DNA of 64,000 nt. Source: Brumimicrobium sp041655765 (GTDB lineage Bacteria > Bacteroidota > Bacteroidia > Flavobacteriales_D > Crocinitomicaceae). A program made the translations under genes and the position numbers. Below the pieces are notes generated by a model. That model had not been told where the DNA came from, searched no databases, and saw only the letters and a list, made by a program, of their open reading frames with translations. The stretch is taken from positions 62,001 to 126,000 of the forward strand of contig JBBAEU010000003.1 of the NCBI GenBank assembly GCA_041655765.1. Reading direction: 5' to 3'. This document shows, piece by piece, positions 11,692-21,000 of the stretch (positions are counted from its first letter, which is position 1; each line of letters opens with the position of its first letter).

Positions 11692-12471
11692 CTAATTCTT
11701 AAACAAAACCATAGGGTTTTCTGTAATGGGATGTTGAACAATTTTACATGGGAAGTCGTAAGCTTGGAAAATTGTTTTTTCGTTAAAAACTTCTTTCGGC
11801 GTACCCATTGCAACAACTTTTCCCTTTTTTAAAAGTAAAACCCTATCGGCGTATTCAGCTGCTAGATTGAGGTCATGTAAAACAATAACCGCTACATTTC
11901 CTTGTCGTGTGAATTGCACAATTTTTTCTAATATTCGATATTGATGGCGAACATCCAAGTTATTGAGTGGTTCATCAAAGAAAGCGATTTTTCCTTCTTC
12001 GGAATTGTTTAATTGTGCAAAAACCCTTGCTAAATGCACACGCTGTTTTTCCCCACCGGAAAGGGAATTGTAATTTTGTTCTTTCAGATGAAAGACTTCT
12101 GTTTCTCGCATTGCTTCTTCAACGATTTTCCAATCTTTATCTCTCGGAAGCGAATCGAAATATGGGTACCGTCCCATCAGTATGATGTCTTTTACAACTA
12201 GCTCAATTTCTCGATTGTTTTCTTGTGAAAACTTAGCTTTCTGAAAAGCCAAATCGATAGTTTTCCACTCAGAAAGTGATTTATTTTTAAAGGAGACGTC
12301 TTTACTGGTTTCTTTAACTTCTTTAGAAAGAACGCTTAAAAGTGTCGATTTCCCAGCACCATTTGGTCCAAGAAAAACAACTAATTCTCCTTTATTAATG
12401 GATAAGTCTACCTGATTTAATATTCTAAAATTGCGTCGAGCAAACGTTATGTTTTGGGCATGAATCAACAT
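11692..12471 (-). CDS. hmuV: Haem ABC transporter ATP-binding protein HmuV
   Basis: A 259-aa cytoplasmic ABC ATPase. Walker A GPNGAGKST is at residues 35-43, the Q-loop lies in AFQKAKFSQ (about 75-83), the signature LSGGEKQRV at 137-145, Walker B IAFFDEP at about 162-168, and the switch histidine in VIVLHDLNLAAEYADRV. This arrangement and the C-terminal ...VFNEKTIFQAYDFPCKIVQHP fit the iron-siderophore/haem subfamily (HmuV/FecE). It is the last gene of the operon and begins 2 nt after the permease stop. The haem rather than siderophore assignment rests on the HmuT-like binding protein and the DUF6607-like neighbour. The 151 nt after it, up to 11541, hold only the promoter of the next operon. 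Confidence 0.85.
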   Translation of the reverse strand: MLIHAQNITFARRNFRILNQVDLSINKGELVVFLGPNGAGKSTLLSVLSKEVKETSKDVSFKNKSLSEWKTIDLAFQKAKFSQENNREIELVVKDIILMGRYPYFDSLPRDKDWKIVEEAMRETEVFHLKEQNYNSLSGGEKQRVHLARVFAQLNNSEEGKIAFFDEPLNNLDVRHQYRILEKIVQFTRQGNVAVIVLHDLNLAAEYADRVLLLKKGKVVAMGTPKEVFNEKTIFQAYDFPCKIVQHPITENPMVLFKN

Positions 12472-12473
12472 TT

Positions 12474-13505
12474 TTACAACAATTTTTTGTGGCGAATAAG
12501 TATTGCAATAAAAATAGGAGTTCCAAGGAAAGCTGTCAACACACCAATTGGCATTTCTGTTGGTGCAACAATAACTCTGCTAAGGGTATCGGCAATCAAC
12601 AATAAAACCCCTCCTCCAATTGCGGAAAGAGGTAAAATGATATAATAATTGGAGCTAAAAATCAAGCGTAATATATAAGGAATAATTAATCCAACAAAAC
12701 CGATTGTTCCTGTAAAAGCTACACACGTTCCGACCAATAACGCTGTTAAAACAATGATTTGTTTTTTGATTTTTTCAACTGGAACGCCCAAGTGCGTAGC
12801 ATCTTGCTCTCCCAGCATCATTGCGTTTAATGCTTTCCCTTTGTTGAGAAGAAGTGAATAAGCCAGAAGGATAACAACAGCTAAAATTCCGACCTTTAGC
12901 CATGAAGAGCCACCTAAACTTCCGAGTGTCCAAAAAATCAAATCTCGCAGCTCTTCTTCATCGGTAAGATAAGTTAAAAATCCTGTGATTGCTCCAGAAA
13001 GTGCCGTGATTGCAACTCCTGCCAACAACATAATTACAACATTTGTTTTTCGTTTTGTCGTTGAAATTCGATACACAAAAATCATGGTAATAATTGCTCC
13101 TAAAAAAGCCATGATGCTTAATAGGAAAAAGTGGAGAGCGTCAGGAATAAATGATTTCAAATAACTGCCCAAAACAATCGTTATGGCAGCAAACAGTGAT
13201 GCGCCTGCTGTTACACCAATTAAATTTGGAGTTGCTAATGGATTTTTAAACATTCCTTGCAAAGCTGTTCCAGAAACGGCCAGAGCACTTCCTACGAGAA
13301 TACTCATCACAATACGTGGAAGTCGAATGGAGAAAAACACATAAGAATCAGTCGGATTTGACGCTGGTTTTCCTATAACTACTTCCACAAGGACATCCCA
13401 AAGATTTCCTTGAAATTTATAAGCTCCAAATTGTAAAGAAATAATTGCCAGTCCTGCTAACAAAAGAAGACCAGCAATGATAAAAATTGTTCTCTTATTT
13501 TGCAT
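12474..13505 (-). CDS. hmuU: Haem/iron ABC transporter permease, FecCD family (HmuU)
   Basis: A 343-aa integral inner-membrane protein of the FecCD/BtuC family, normally ~10 membrane helices; about ten hydrophobic segments are visible. Family signatures present are FFSIRLPRIVMSILVGSALAVSG-type text near residues 50-75, GTALQGMFKNPLATPNLIGV just after it, and GFVGLIIPYILRLI near 270. The start overlaps the end of the binding-protein gene by 11 nt and the stop is 2 nt before hmuV, a compact hmuT-hmuU-hmuV order. It would form the channel for haem entry into the cytoplasm, driven by HmuV. Confidence 0.87.
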   Translation of the reverse strand: MQNKRTIFIIAGLLLLAGLAIISLQFGAYKFQGNLWDVLVEVVIGKPASNPTDSYVFFSIRLPRIVMSILVGSALAVSGTALQGMFKNPLATPNLIGVTAGASLFAAITIVLGSYLKSFIPDALHFFLLSIMAFLGAIITMIFVYRISTTKRKTNVVIMLLAGVAITALSGAITGFLTYLTDEEELRDLIFWTLGSLGGSSWLKVGILAVVILLAYSLLLNKGKALNAMMLGEQDATHLGVPVEKIKKQIIVLTALLVGTCVAFTGTIGFVGLIIPYILRLIFSSNYYIILPLSAIGGGVLLLIADTLSRVIVAPTEMPIGVLTAFLGTPIFIAILIRHKKLL

Positions 13506-14391
13506 AAGGTGTTAGCAACGCATTCAATTCTTTAGCAGCATTTCCCAAACGTGGGCCAAAACTGGTTAAGAAAGCTCCATCCATTGCAATAACTCCGTTG
13601 TTTTTACCAGCATTCGTTTCAGCTATCGCAGGAACAGCGTTTACAAGTCCTTCAAAACCATTTAAACTTTGTAAACCTTTGTCAAACATTAAAATAACGT
13701 CTGGATTCGCTCCTAACAAAGCTTCTTCTGTTAACGGTTTAAAGTCTGAAAAATCAGTAATTGAATTTTCCCCTTTTGCAAGTTGAACGATTTGATCCAT
13801 TGGTGTATCTTTTCCTGCAACCATTAATGTTCCTGCGCCTCTTGCGTAGATAAATAGAACGCTTGGCGGATTGTCAAATGCTGCTATTTCAGAAACTACA
13901 CCATCAATATTTTGGTTGATTTCTTGTGCTTTATATCCTTCATTAAGAAACTCAGCTACTTCCAACACCAATGATTTTGTTCCTTCAACAGAAAATTCTT
14001 GATTAAAAGCAATCAATTCAATTCCCGCATTTTTAATTGCGCTTTCAATCTCTGGCTTTAAACTGCCTACAGTTGTCATTACAACAGTTGGCTGTAAATT
14101 TAAAATTCCTTCGACAGTAAGTGTGTTTGCATGACCCAAAACTGTTGCTGAGTCTGTTAACCATTCAGGAAAAGTACTTGCCACATCAACACCAACGATT
14201 TCATCTCCTCTTCCTAATTCACAGATAATTTCTGAAATTGCGCCATTTAAAGAAACGATTTTTTCTTGATTTTTTTCAACTTCTATTGTTATTTCTTCGT
14301 TAACTTGTTCGTTTGTTTCTTCGTTTTGCTGACATGCTCCAAAGACCAATGTTGTGGTTAAAAGCATGCCGAAAAATTTTATTTTTTTCAT
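13495..14391 (-). CDS. hmuT: Haem-binding periplasmic lipoprotein HmuT
   Basis: A 298-aa type III substrate-binding protein. The lipoprotein signal ends TLVFGAC, with the cysteine at about residue 20, followed by an acidic linker (QQNEETNEQ). The mature part has the haem-binding HmuT/ShuT pattern: EKIVSLNGAISEIICELGRGDEIVGVDVAST near 45-75, the VLGHANTLTVEGILNLQPTVV segment that in this subfamily usually reads as LGYxRxLSAEGILSLxPxLV, and a C-terminal LGxRLGxAAxELNALL segment. It hands haem to HmuU/HmuV. It starts 67 nt after the DUF6607-like gene and overlaps hmuU. Confidence 0.85.
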   Translation of the reverse strand: MKKIKFFGMLLTTTLVFGACQQNEETNEQVNEEITIEVEKNQEKIVSLNGAISEIICELGRGDEIVGVDVASTFPEWLTDSATVLGHANTLTVEGILNLQPTVVMTTVGSLKPEIESAIKNAGIELIAFNQEFSVEGTKSLVLEVAEFLNEGYKAQEINQNIDGVVSEIAAFDNPPSVLFIYARGAGTLMVAGKDTPMDQIVQLAKGENSITDFSDFKPLTEEALLGANPDVILMFDKGLQSLNGFEGLVNAVPAIAETNAGKNNGVIAMDGAFLTSFGPRLGNAAKELNALLTPYAK

Positions 14392-14458
14392 TTGTTTTAT
14401 GATTTTTTGGTGTAAGGAAATCCACCCTTATTTACCATAAGATTAATAATTTGTTTGT

Positions 14459-15352
14459 TTATAAAGGAAAGCCTTCGATGTGATTTTTAAGAAGTGCTTT
14501 TATTTCTTTTTGAGCTTCTGCGGCGTCAAATTTATCTCCTTCAAATTTTGTAGCTAATGCAAATTGAGCAAAATATAACTTCTCATCTTCGTTTATTTTG
14601 ATATAATCAGTTTGGTTATAAAAATCAGCCCAAACTTGTCGTACTTCCGCCCAAAAGGCTTTATTTTTCGCCCAAAAATCTGTTGCAAAACTAGGATCGT
14701 ATTCTTTTATATTAAACTTTTCTAATCCTCTTTCCATGCATATTAAAGTTTCAGATGCATTGTCTTCTGAACGGAAGATTTTTTCATTATTTTGTTCCAA
14801 AATCCAGCTTCCATCTTCAAAGGTTTCAATGAAAGAATGTCTTCTTAATATATTATAGTCTGTTCTTTTCGCTGTAGAAATTTCTCTACGCGGTAATGCA
14901 GCATCAGCAGAACTTAACCAAAAATGACGACCATCAACATGCACCCACGTTCCTTTCCCTTCGTATCGCGGACTGTCATCTACTTGATAAACTTTTTGTG
15001 TCCATGTTCCTGCAACTTCTTCTTCGGAAAGTTGAACTTTTTTCCATTCATGACCTTTTATAAGTTGAAGAAACTCACGGTTTTCAAAAATCCAATCTTG
15101 TCTCCAGTGTTTAATTACATGATTCCCTGCAGATAAAATGTGTTGAATAGAAATTTTGTTTTCACTATCTTCAATCAAAAGGGCAACCTCTTTTGCATTT
15201 GAAAAGTGACGATCACGATATTGATAGTCTTCAAGTGGTGAGAATGTTTCGGCAAATTTAAAATCCACCTCAAAAATTCCAGCTAATGATTTAATCACAC
15301 TACGGTCAAGCTCCTTTTTCGTTGTATTTACTTTTAGCGTTTCTACTTCCAT
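14459..15352 (-). CDS. DUF6607-like protein of the haem operon
   Basis: A 297-aa protein with no signal peptide (starts MEVETLKVNTTKKELDR), so probably cytoplasmic. From memory of the family it resembles DUF6607: the block VIKHWRQDWIFENREF (about 85-100), the block GTWTQKVYQVDDSPRYEGKG (about 115-134), WVHVDGRHFWLSSADAALPRRE, and TDYNILRRHSFIETF. The family has no assigned reaction; members are often encoded next to haem or siderophore uptake genes. First gene of this operon, 67 nt before hmuT. It occupies the place where a haem-degrading HmuS-type protein is often found, so a role in intracellular haem handling is a reasonable guess and no more than that. Confidence 0.65.
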   Translation of the reverse strand: MEVETLKVNTTKKELDRSVIKSLAGIFEVDFKFAETFSPLEDYQYRDRHFSNAKEVALLIEDSENKISIQHILSAGNHVIKHWRQDWIFENREFLQLIKGHEWKKVQLSEEEVAGTWTQKVYQVDDSPRYEGKGTWVHVDGRHFWLSSADAALPRREISTAKRTDYNILRRHSFIETFEDGSWILEQNNEKIFRSEDNASETLICMERGLEKFNIKEYDPSFATDFWAKNKAFWAEVRQVWADFYNQTDYIKINEDEKLYFAQFALATKFEGDKFDAAEAQKEIKALLKNHIEGFPL

Positions 15353-15393
15353 TTTTATATTGTTTAATACTTTTAGTTTAATACTTTTACTTT

Positions 15394-15405
15394 TTGCGAG
15401 CGCAA
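15394..15405. promoter_or_regulatory. Palindrome TTGCG-AG-CGCAA upstream of the haem operon
   Basis: A 5-bp-arm palindrome 42 nt upstream of the ATG at 15352, in a 167-nt gap between the haem operon and the reductase gene. A second small repeat, ATACC-8 nt-GGTAT, lies at 15458-15474. Either could bind a regulator. The arms are short and chance cannot be excluded. Confidence 0.25.
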
Positions 15406-15519
15406 GTTACAAAATTTATTTAGACAAAATAAAAATAAGGGGCGCTATAATGTAAAATACCCTAAACAAGGTATCAACCTAACAACTGATAATATTTTCT
15501 GATTTCTCGTGAAAACGAC

Positions 15520-16545
15520 CTACCACTTTATGACAATCTTTCCAGTACTTTCCCCGCTTTCTAAAAGATTGTGTGCATCGACAATTTCTGATGATTCAAA
15601 CACCTTATTAATTTGTGGATTGAGTTTGCCCTTCATTGCCAATTCCACAACACTTTTTAAGCATTTTTGCAAAACTTTGGGTTTGTCTTCAGCTACGCGC
15701 AACATATTTACACCAATGACTCCCCGTGAACTCCCCATGAGTGTAATTGGAATGATAACACCCATTTTACGCACAAAGTTTAAGTCTGACAGGAATCCCC
15801 ATTTTTTACCGCTACGTTCGCTTCCTCCAAACAAAATAATGGTACCAGTAGGACCAATTACATTCCAGTCTCTTTTAAAACTTCTTCCTCCAACTGGATT
15901 AAAAGAAATGTCGATTTTCTGTTTTCCTAAAATTGATTTAAGTTGTTCAATATAATCTCCCGTTTTATAATTAATTATGTTTTTAACACCTAATGAATTA
16001 AGATACTCTCTTTTGTTGTCGTCCCCTATTTTAGCAATTATATTGACATTTTTATCTTTTAAGAGTTGAATCAATGCTGTTCCTACGCCACCAGCTGCTG
16101 CATGAATAAGAATATTATCCCCTTCGTGAATCGCTGTGACAACATTTGCCATGTAAAAAGCAGTTACATACTGGGTAGCCAAACTCACTGCTTTATATCC
16201 GTCGTAATCTCCAATCTCAACAACTCCAATCGTTTTTGTGTTAACTCTTTGGCTATACCCGCCAAAGCGCGTGAAAGCAACAACTCGTCTTCCAAGCAAA
16301 TGATTGTCTAAAGAAGAACCAACATGGATAACTTTTCCAACTACTTCATATCCCAAAACACATGGAATTGGAGGAGCTTCACGGTACAATCCCAATCGTG
16401 CCATTACATCAGCATAATTTATTCCGAAACATTCTACCTCAATTTGTACTTCCCCTTCTTTTGGTGGTAATACTTCAATTTCAGTATTTTGAAAGGCATT
16501 CTTGGCTTTGCCATACCTTGCCAGTTCAATTGCAGTCGTCTTCAT
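15520..16545 (-). CDS. Medium-chain NAD(P)-dependent reductase (quinone oxidoreductase / VAT1-like)
   Basis: The ATG at 16545 (341 aa) is chosen; upstream codons give a non-homologous extension. It has the GroES-like N-terminal fold with GINYADVMARLGLYREAPPIPCVLGYEVVG at about 45-75, then a Rossmann domain with the nucleotide-binding motif AAAGGVGTALIQL at about 145-157, and FNPVGGRSFKRDW and GKIVIKW near the end. The two cysteine/histidine zinc ligands of alcohol dehydrogenases are absent, as in quinone oxidoreductases and the VAT1-like group. It probably reduces an alpha,beta-unsaturated carbonyl or quinone with NADPH; the substrate is unknown. It is transcribed alone, divergently from rseP. 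Confidence 0.8.
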   Translation of the reverse strand: MKTTAIELARYGKAKNAFQNTEIEVLPPKEGEVQIEVECFGINYADVMARLGLYREAPPIPCVLGYEVVGKVIHVGSSLDNHLLGRRVVAFTRFGGYSQRVNTKTIGVVEIGDYDGYKAVSLATQYVTAFYMANVVTAIHEGDNILIHAAAGGVGTALIQLLKDKNVNIIAKIGDDNKREYLNSLGVKNIINYKTGDYIEQLKSILGKQKIDISFNPVGGRSFKRDWNVIGPTGTIILFGGSERSGKKWGFLSDLNFVRKMGVIIPITLMGSSRGVIGVNMLRVAEDKPKVLQKCLKSVVELAMKGKLNPQINKVFESSEIVDAHNLLESGESTGKIVIKW

Positions 16546-16603
16546 AAAAGATAAAGGTAAACAGATAAATTTAATACACATATAAATTTCTTAATTAAAT
16601 ACT

Positions 16604-16611
16604 TATCTTTG
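16604..16611 (+). promoter_or_regulatory. Promoter -7 box (TATCTTTG) of rseP
   Basis: TAnnTTTG match ending 20 nt before the rseP ATG. No good -33 TTG at the expected distance. Confidence 0.45.
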
Positions 16612-16631
16612 CCTTTTCTAAAACAAAAAAT

Positions 16632-17972
16632 ATGGATTTTTGGATTAAAGCTGCGCAGTTTATTTTATCACTGTCTATTTTGATTACACTTCATGAGTTA
16701 GGACATTATGTTGCTGCGCGAATCTTTAAGGTTAGGGTGGAAAAATTCTACTTATTTTTTGACCCTTGGTTTTCCTTGTTTAAGAAAAAAGTTGGAGATA
16801 CAGAATGGGGAATTGGATGGTTGCCACTGGGAGGTTATGTAAAAATTGCAGGGATGATTGATGAGTCGATGGACAAAGATCAGATGGCACAACCACCAAA
16901 AGAAGATGAGTTTCGTTCAAAACCAGCATGGCAACGATTAATTATAATGGTTGGAGGAGTTACAGTAAATGTGATTTTTGGATTCCTTATATATATTATG
17001 GTTGTAAATTTTTGGGGAGAAAATGTTATACAAAATGACACCCTAAAATATGGTTTAGCTATTAATGATGACCTCAAAGAATTATATGACGATTTAGAAG
17101 ACGGAGATATAATCACGGCCGTTGATGGCGAACCTGTAGAAAATGTAGGACTTATTAATATCCAAGTTTTTTTAAGGGGAAAACGTGAGTTAGAGGTTCA
17201 AAAACCAAACGGAGATAAAAAAATCATTCAACTCGAAGAAAACATTGATAAATGGATGTGGGAAAATGACGCTTATATGGCGTTTAGTCCACGCGTTCCA
17301 ATCATCGTTGATTCTGTTATGGCAAATCGTCATGCTGCGACTGAGGGACTTCAAAAAGGAGACAGTATCGTTTCCATCAATGGAGATTCTACACCATTTT
17401 TTAATAACTTACAAGCAAAACTCCAAAAAGAAGAAGTTCAAGCCAAAGATTCTGCTCAAGTTATAGTTGGGTTTTATCGTGGTGGAGAATATCAAGAGTT
17501 AACAACCTATATTAATGACCAGAAAACGATAGGTTTTTCTATTACAAATCCAGATTGGCTCAAAATAACACATCTTGACTTTACATTTGGAGAATCTATA
17601 AAAAGAGGGTTTGCCAAAGCAGGTTGGACAATGAGCGATTATTGGAATCAATTGCCTTTAATTTTTACCAAAAAAGGAGCAACAAGTGTTGGTGGCTTTG
17701 GAACAATCGGAAGTCTATTCCCCTCGGCATGGAATTGGCAGGTTTTTTGGACGACAACAGCATTTATTTCTTTGATTTTAGCCATTATGAATATTCTTCC
17801 GATTCCAGCGTTAGATGGAGGCCACATAATGTTTTTGCTGTATGAAATCATAACGGGCAAGGAAGCCCCGCAGAAGGTTCTGGAATATGCCCAAATCATC
17901 GGATTCATCATTCTAATGGCGTTGTTCGTCTATGCCAATGGAAATGATTTGTATCGATACTTTTTTAAGTAG
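16632..17972 (+). CDS. rseP: RseP-family site-2 (intramembrane) metalloprotease
   Basis: A 446-aa inner-membrane zinc protease. The HELGH zinc motif is at residues 21-25 in the first membrane helix, the GG-VTVNVIFGF membrane segment at about 102-125, PDZ-type periplasmic sequence in the middle (two PDZ-like stretches around 155-185 and 225-255, the second with LQKGDSIVSINGDS), and the second catalytic motif NILPIPALDGGH near 390-402 supplies the aspartate ligand. In proteobacteria RseP releases a sigma factor by cutting its anti-sigma factor inside the membrane; in Bacteroidota the substrates are less defined. The next gene on the same strand is a large sensor kinase with its own promoter-like box, so co-regulation is possible but not shown. 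Confidence 0.93.
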   Translation: MDFWIKAAQFILSLSILITLHELGHYVAARIFKVRVEKFYLFFDPWFSLFKKKVGDTEWGIGWLPLGGYVKIAGMIDESMDKDQMAQPPKEDEFRSKPAWQRLIIMVGGVTVNVIFGFLIYIMVVNFWGENVIQNDTLKYGLAINDDLKELYDDLEDGDIITAVDGEPVENVGLINIQVFLRGKRELEVQKPNGDKKIIQLEENIDKWMWENDAYMAFSPRVPIIVDSVMANRHAATEGLQKGDSIVSINGDSTPFFNNLQAKLQKEEVQAKDSAQVIVGFYRGGEYQELTTYINDQKTIGFSITNPDWLKITHLDFTFGESIKRGFAKAGWTMSDYWNQLPLIFTKKGATSVGGFGTIGSLFPSAWNWQVFWTTTAFISLILAIMNILPIPALDGGHIMFLLYEIITGKEAPQKVLEYAQIIGFIILMALFVYANGNDLYRYFFK

Positions 17973-18041
17973 CCGGTTTAAATAATGGCTTTATTTTCAA
18001 AAAACAAAGTGACTCGTAGGTTATTCCTCACAACTTTTACT

Positions 18042-18049
18042 TAGCTTTG
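18042..18049 (+). promoter_or_regulatory. Promoter -7 box (TAGCTTTG) very close to the kinase start
   Basis: TAnnTTTG match that ends only 6 nt before the kinase ATG at 18056. If used, the transcript would begin at or next to the start codon. No -33 TTG is visible at the expected place. Confidence 0.35.
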
Positions 18050-18055
18050 TTTGAC

Positions 18056-21000
18056 ATGAACGCTATTTTTAAAAATATCAAGTGGCTAATCATTTCATTG
18101 GTGTCTATCCTTCTTTCTTGGGCAACATATCAATTGTTTTATACCACCAATATTGAAAAAGAGCAACAAAGATTTCAAAAAGAATTTACTGTGCTTGAAA
18201 GAAAGCAGGCTTCCTACAAAGAAAAAATAAAACCAATCATAAAGAGTAGTTCAATTAATCAACTTTGGGAAAATGAACTGCTCAAACAGGATTTTTTGGT
18301 GTTGTGTTATGCAGAAGATTCAATTATTTATTGGAACAACAACCAAGTAAGTTTTACTCAAAGTCACGCTGGTAGCAACAGCTATTTTGTTGCCAATTTA
18401 AGGAACGGATATTACCTCGTTGATAAATTTAGAGTGGACGATAAACTTGTATATATTGCAAGTAAATTAAAAAACCAGTTTTACTATCAAAACGAAGCCC
18501 TTCAAAATACAATTTCAGATGTTTTTAGCACAACCAACAACTTAGAAATTGAGTTTAGAAAAACACCCGATAATTATCCTATATTATCCTTAGATAAATC
18601 TGAGATATTTTTTATTAAAGTTTTAAAAAGCAAAACCATTAATAAGTATCAGCAATTGCTCATTTTTGGGTTATATCTCATTGGGGTTTTGGCACTATTA
18701 ATAGGAGTTTCGAAGATGATTCTTTACTATGCACAAAAAAATAAGTTTCTCATATTTTTATTTCCTACGCTTCTTATCGGATTGCGATATTTTTCAATAA
18801 AACAAGGTTGGCTACAACTCTTTAATGAATTTAAAATCTTTGAACCCGATCTTTATGCAAATAGCACTTTAATTCCCAATTTAGGAAGTTTTATATTAAC
18901 CTTATCCTTGATTGTACTTGTTGTCTGGTGGTTTTTACATTTTTTGCCACAAATCAAAGAAAAAACCAAAACAGGCATCGTTTCGCTAATTATAGTTTAT
19001 TTAATCACCTTGGTATATGCACGGTTTATTAGTCTCATTTTTGAGTCGTTGATTGTAAACAGCTCAATTCCTTTGGTTATTGACGAAGTGTTTACATTAA
19101 ATGTTTATTCATTCATTGTGCTTTTTATCATCGCAGTATTATTTTTATCTTATTATATCATTGTTCAGCGACTTTCAATAAAACTTGAAAAAACTAATAT
19201 AAATAGCAAGCAAATATTTATTCTTTGGACGATGAGTAGTATTGCTTTTGTTTTGTTTGAGTATTTCTATTCAAAACAAGCCTCTTTTTATGTAACATGG
19301 CCAATTATTATCAATGGGCTACTCCTTCTTTTAGCTTATAAAAAACAACCATCTAGTCAACTAAAATATAATTTGTTAATTATCTCCATATTCAGTTTTT
19401 ATGGTGCGATAGCTTTGTTTGAAAACAATCAACAGAATGAGCATTTAAAGCGAGAATTATATGCCAATCAGCTTATTACTGATCAAGACCCAATGATGGA
19501 GATAGAATATGCGGAGACAATTGAAAATTTAGTTAATAATCCAGAATTTTATCAGCTCTTAGATGGTGCAAGTTACTTTTCTTCTCCCAATTTTGCGATG
19601 CAAATTGAAAATTGTTGTTTCGGTTCATTTTGGGAGCGTTATGAAATAGAATTTTTCTTTTTTGATGAACAAGGAACAGCACTCTTTGAATATGTGAGTG
19701 GACAAAACAAGACACAAGAAGGATTTCAAAGGATAATAGAAAAACACGCGACTCCTTCGGAAATAGCTGGAGAATTATACTTTGTAAATGATTATTATGA
19801 CCAATTAAGTTATGTAGGATATAAGTCGATACAAACATTAAAAAAGGGAAATTTAGATTTTTATATACTTTTTAAATCCAAAAAAATACCTGAAAGCATA
19901 GGTTTTCCTCGACTATTAATGAATGAAAAGTCGTATGCTCTTCAAGATTTAGAGGGTTATTCCATAGCTCGCTATTCTAATAACAGATTGGTCATGCGAT
20001 TTGGTTCATATAACTATCCCATATTTTTAAATGAATTCAAAGATGAAGTCGATCACAAAGGCACCTTTCAAACTGTGGATGGTACAAGTCACATGATTTA
20101 TCGACAAGCCGGTGGGCAAGGTGTAATTATTTCTAAACCCGCAAAAAAATGGATCCAGAAAATAAGTACATTCTCCTATTTAGTCTTGTTTTTTGGGATT
20201 TTTTCCTTGGCTACTGTAATTATTGTAAATAGGCGAACCGTTTTTCCTATTCGTTCTTTTCATATCTCGTATAAAGTTCAAGCTGTTCTCATTGGAATGG
20301 TCGTAGGTACTTTTGTGATATTTGCTGTTGTGGCAATTGAAAATGTCACGCGCCAATATAATGCGAATACAACCGATAATTTGAAGGAAAAAATCAATTC
20401 CGTTGAAACTGTTGTGGGACAACAAATTGGTTCGCGAGAAAATCTTACTATTCATGCCGATTATATGAATTACACACTCAAGCGATTGGCCAAAGTTTTT
20501 GTAACCGACATTAATTTTTATGAAATAAATGGAAGTTTGTTTGCTACTTCACAAGGAAAAATTTATGACAAGGGAATTAGTAGTCGTATGATGAATAATG
20601 ACGCTTTTTATGCTTTAAAACACCAACAAACAAGTGAATTTATCCACCTTGAAAGTTTTGGAGAATTGGCGTTTTTATCAGGATATGTTCCTTTTAAAAA
20701 TGATGATGGAAAGCTATTGGGATACCTAAATATTCAACATTTTTCTAAGCAAAACGTCTTTGAAAAACAGATGAACGATTTTATTGTAGCTGTTATTAAC
20801 GTAGGTGTTTTGTTAATGGTCATTAGCGTCATTCTAGCCATAATTATTTCAGGTTGGGTTACAACACCCTTACGACTTATCCAGCAAAGTTTTTCAGAAG
20901 TAGAATTAGGAAAGGAAAACAAACCCATCGCTTATAAAGGAGATGATGAAATTGGTGCGTTGGTAAAAGATTATAACGACAAATTAGCCGAACTCGAATT

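Noticed and set aside
15509..15955. Long plus-strand open frame (148 codons) opposite the reductase gene
   Set aside because: It lies entirely antisense to a protein with clear reductase motifs, and its translation has no family-like features or promoter.
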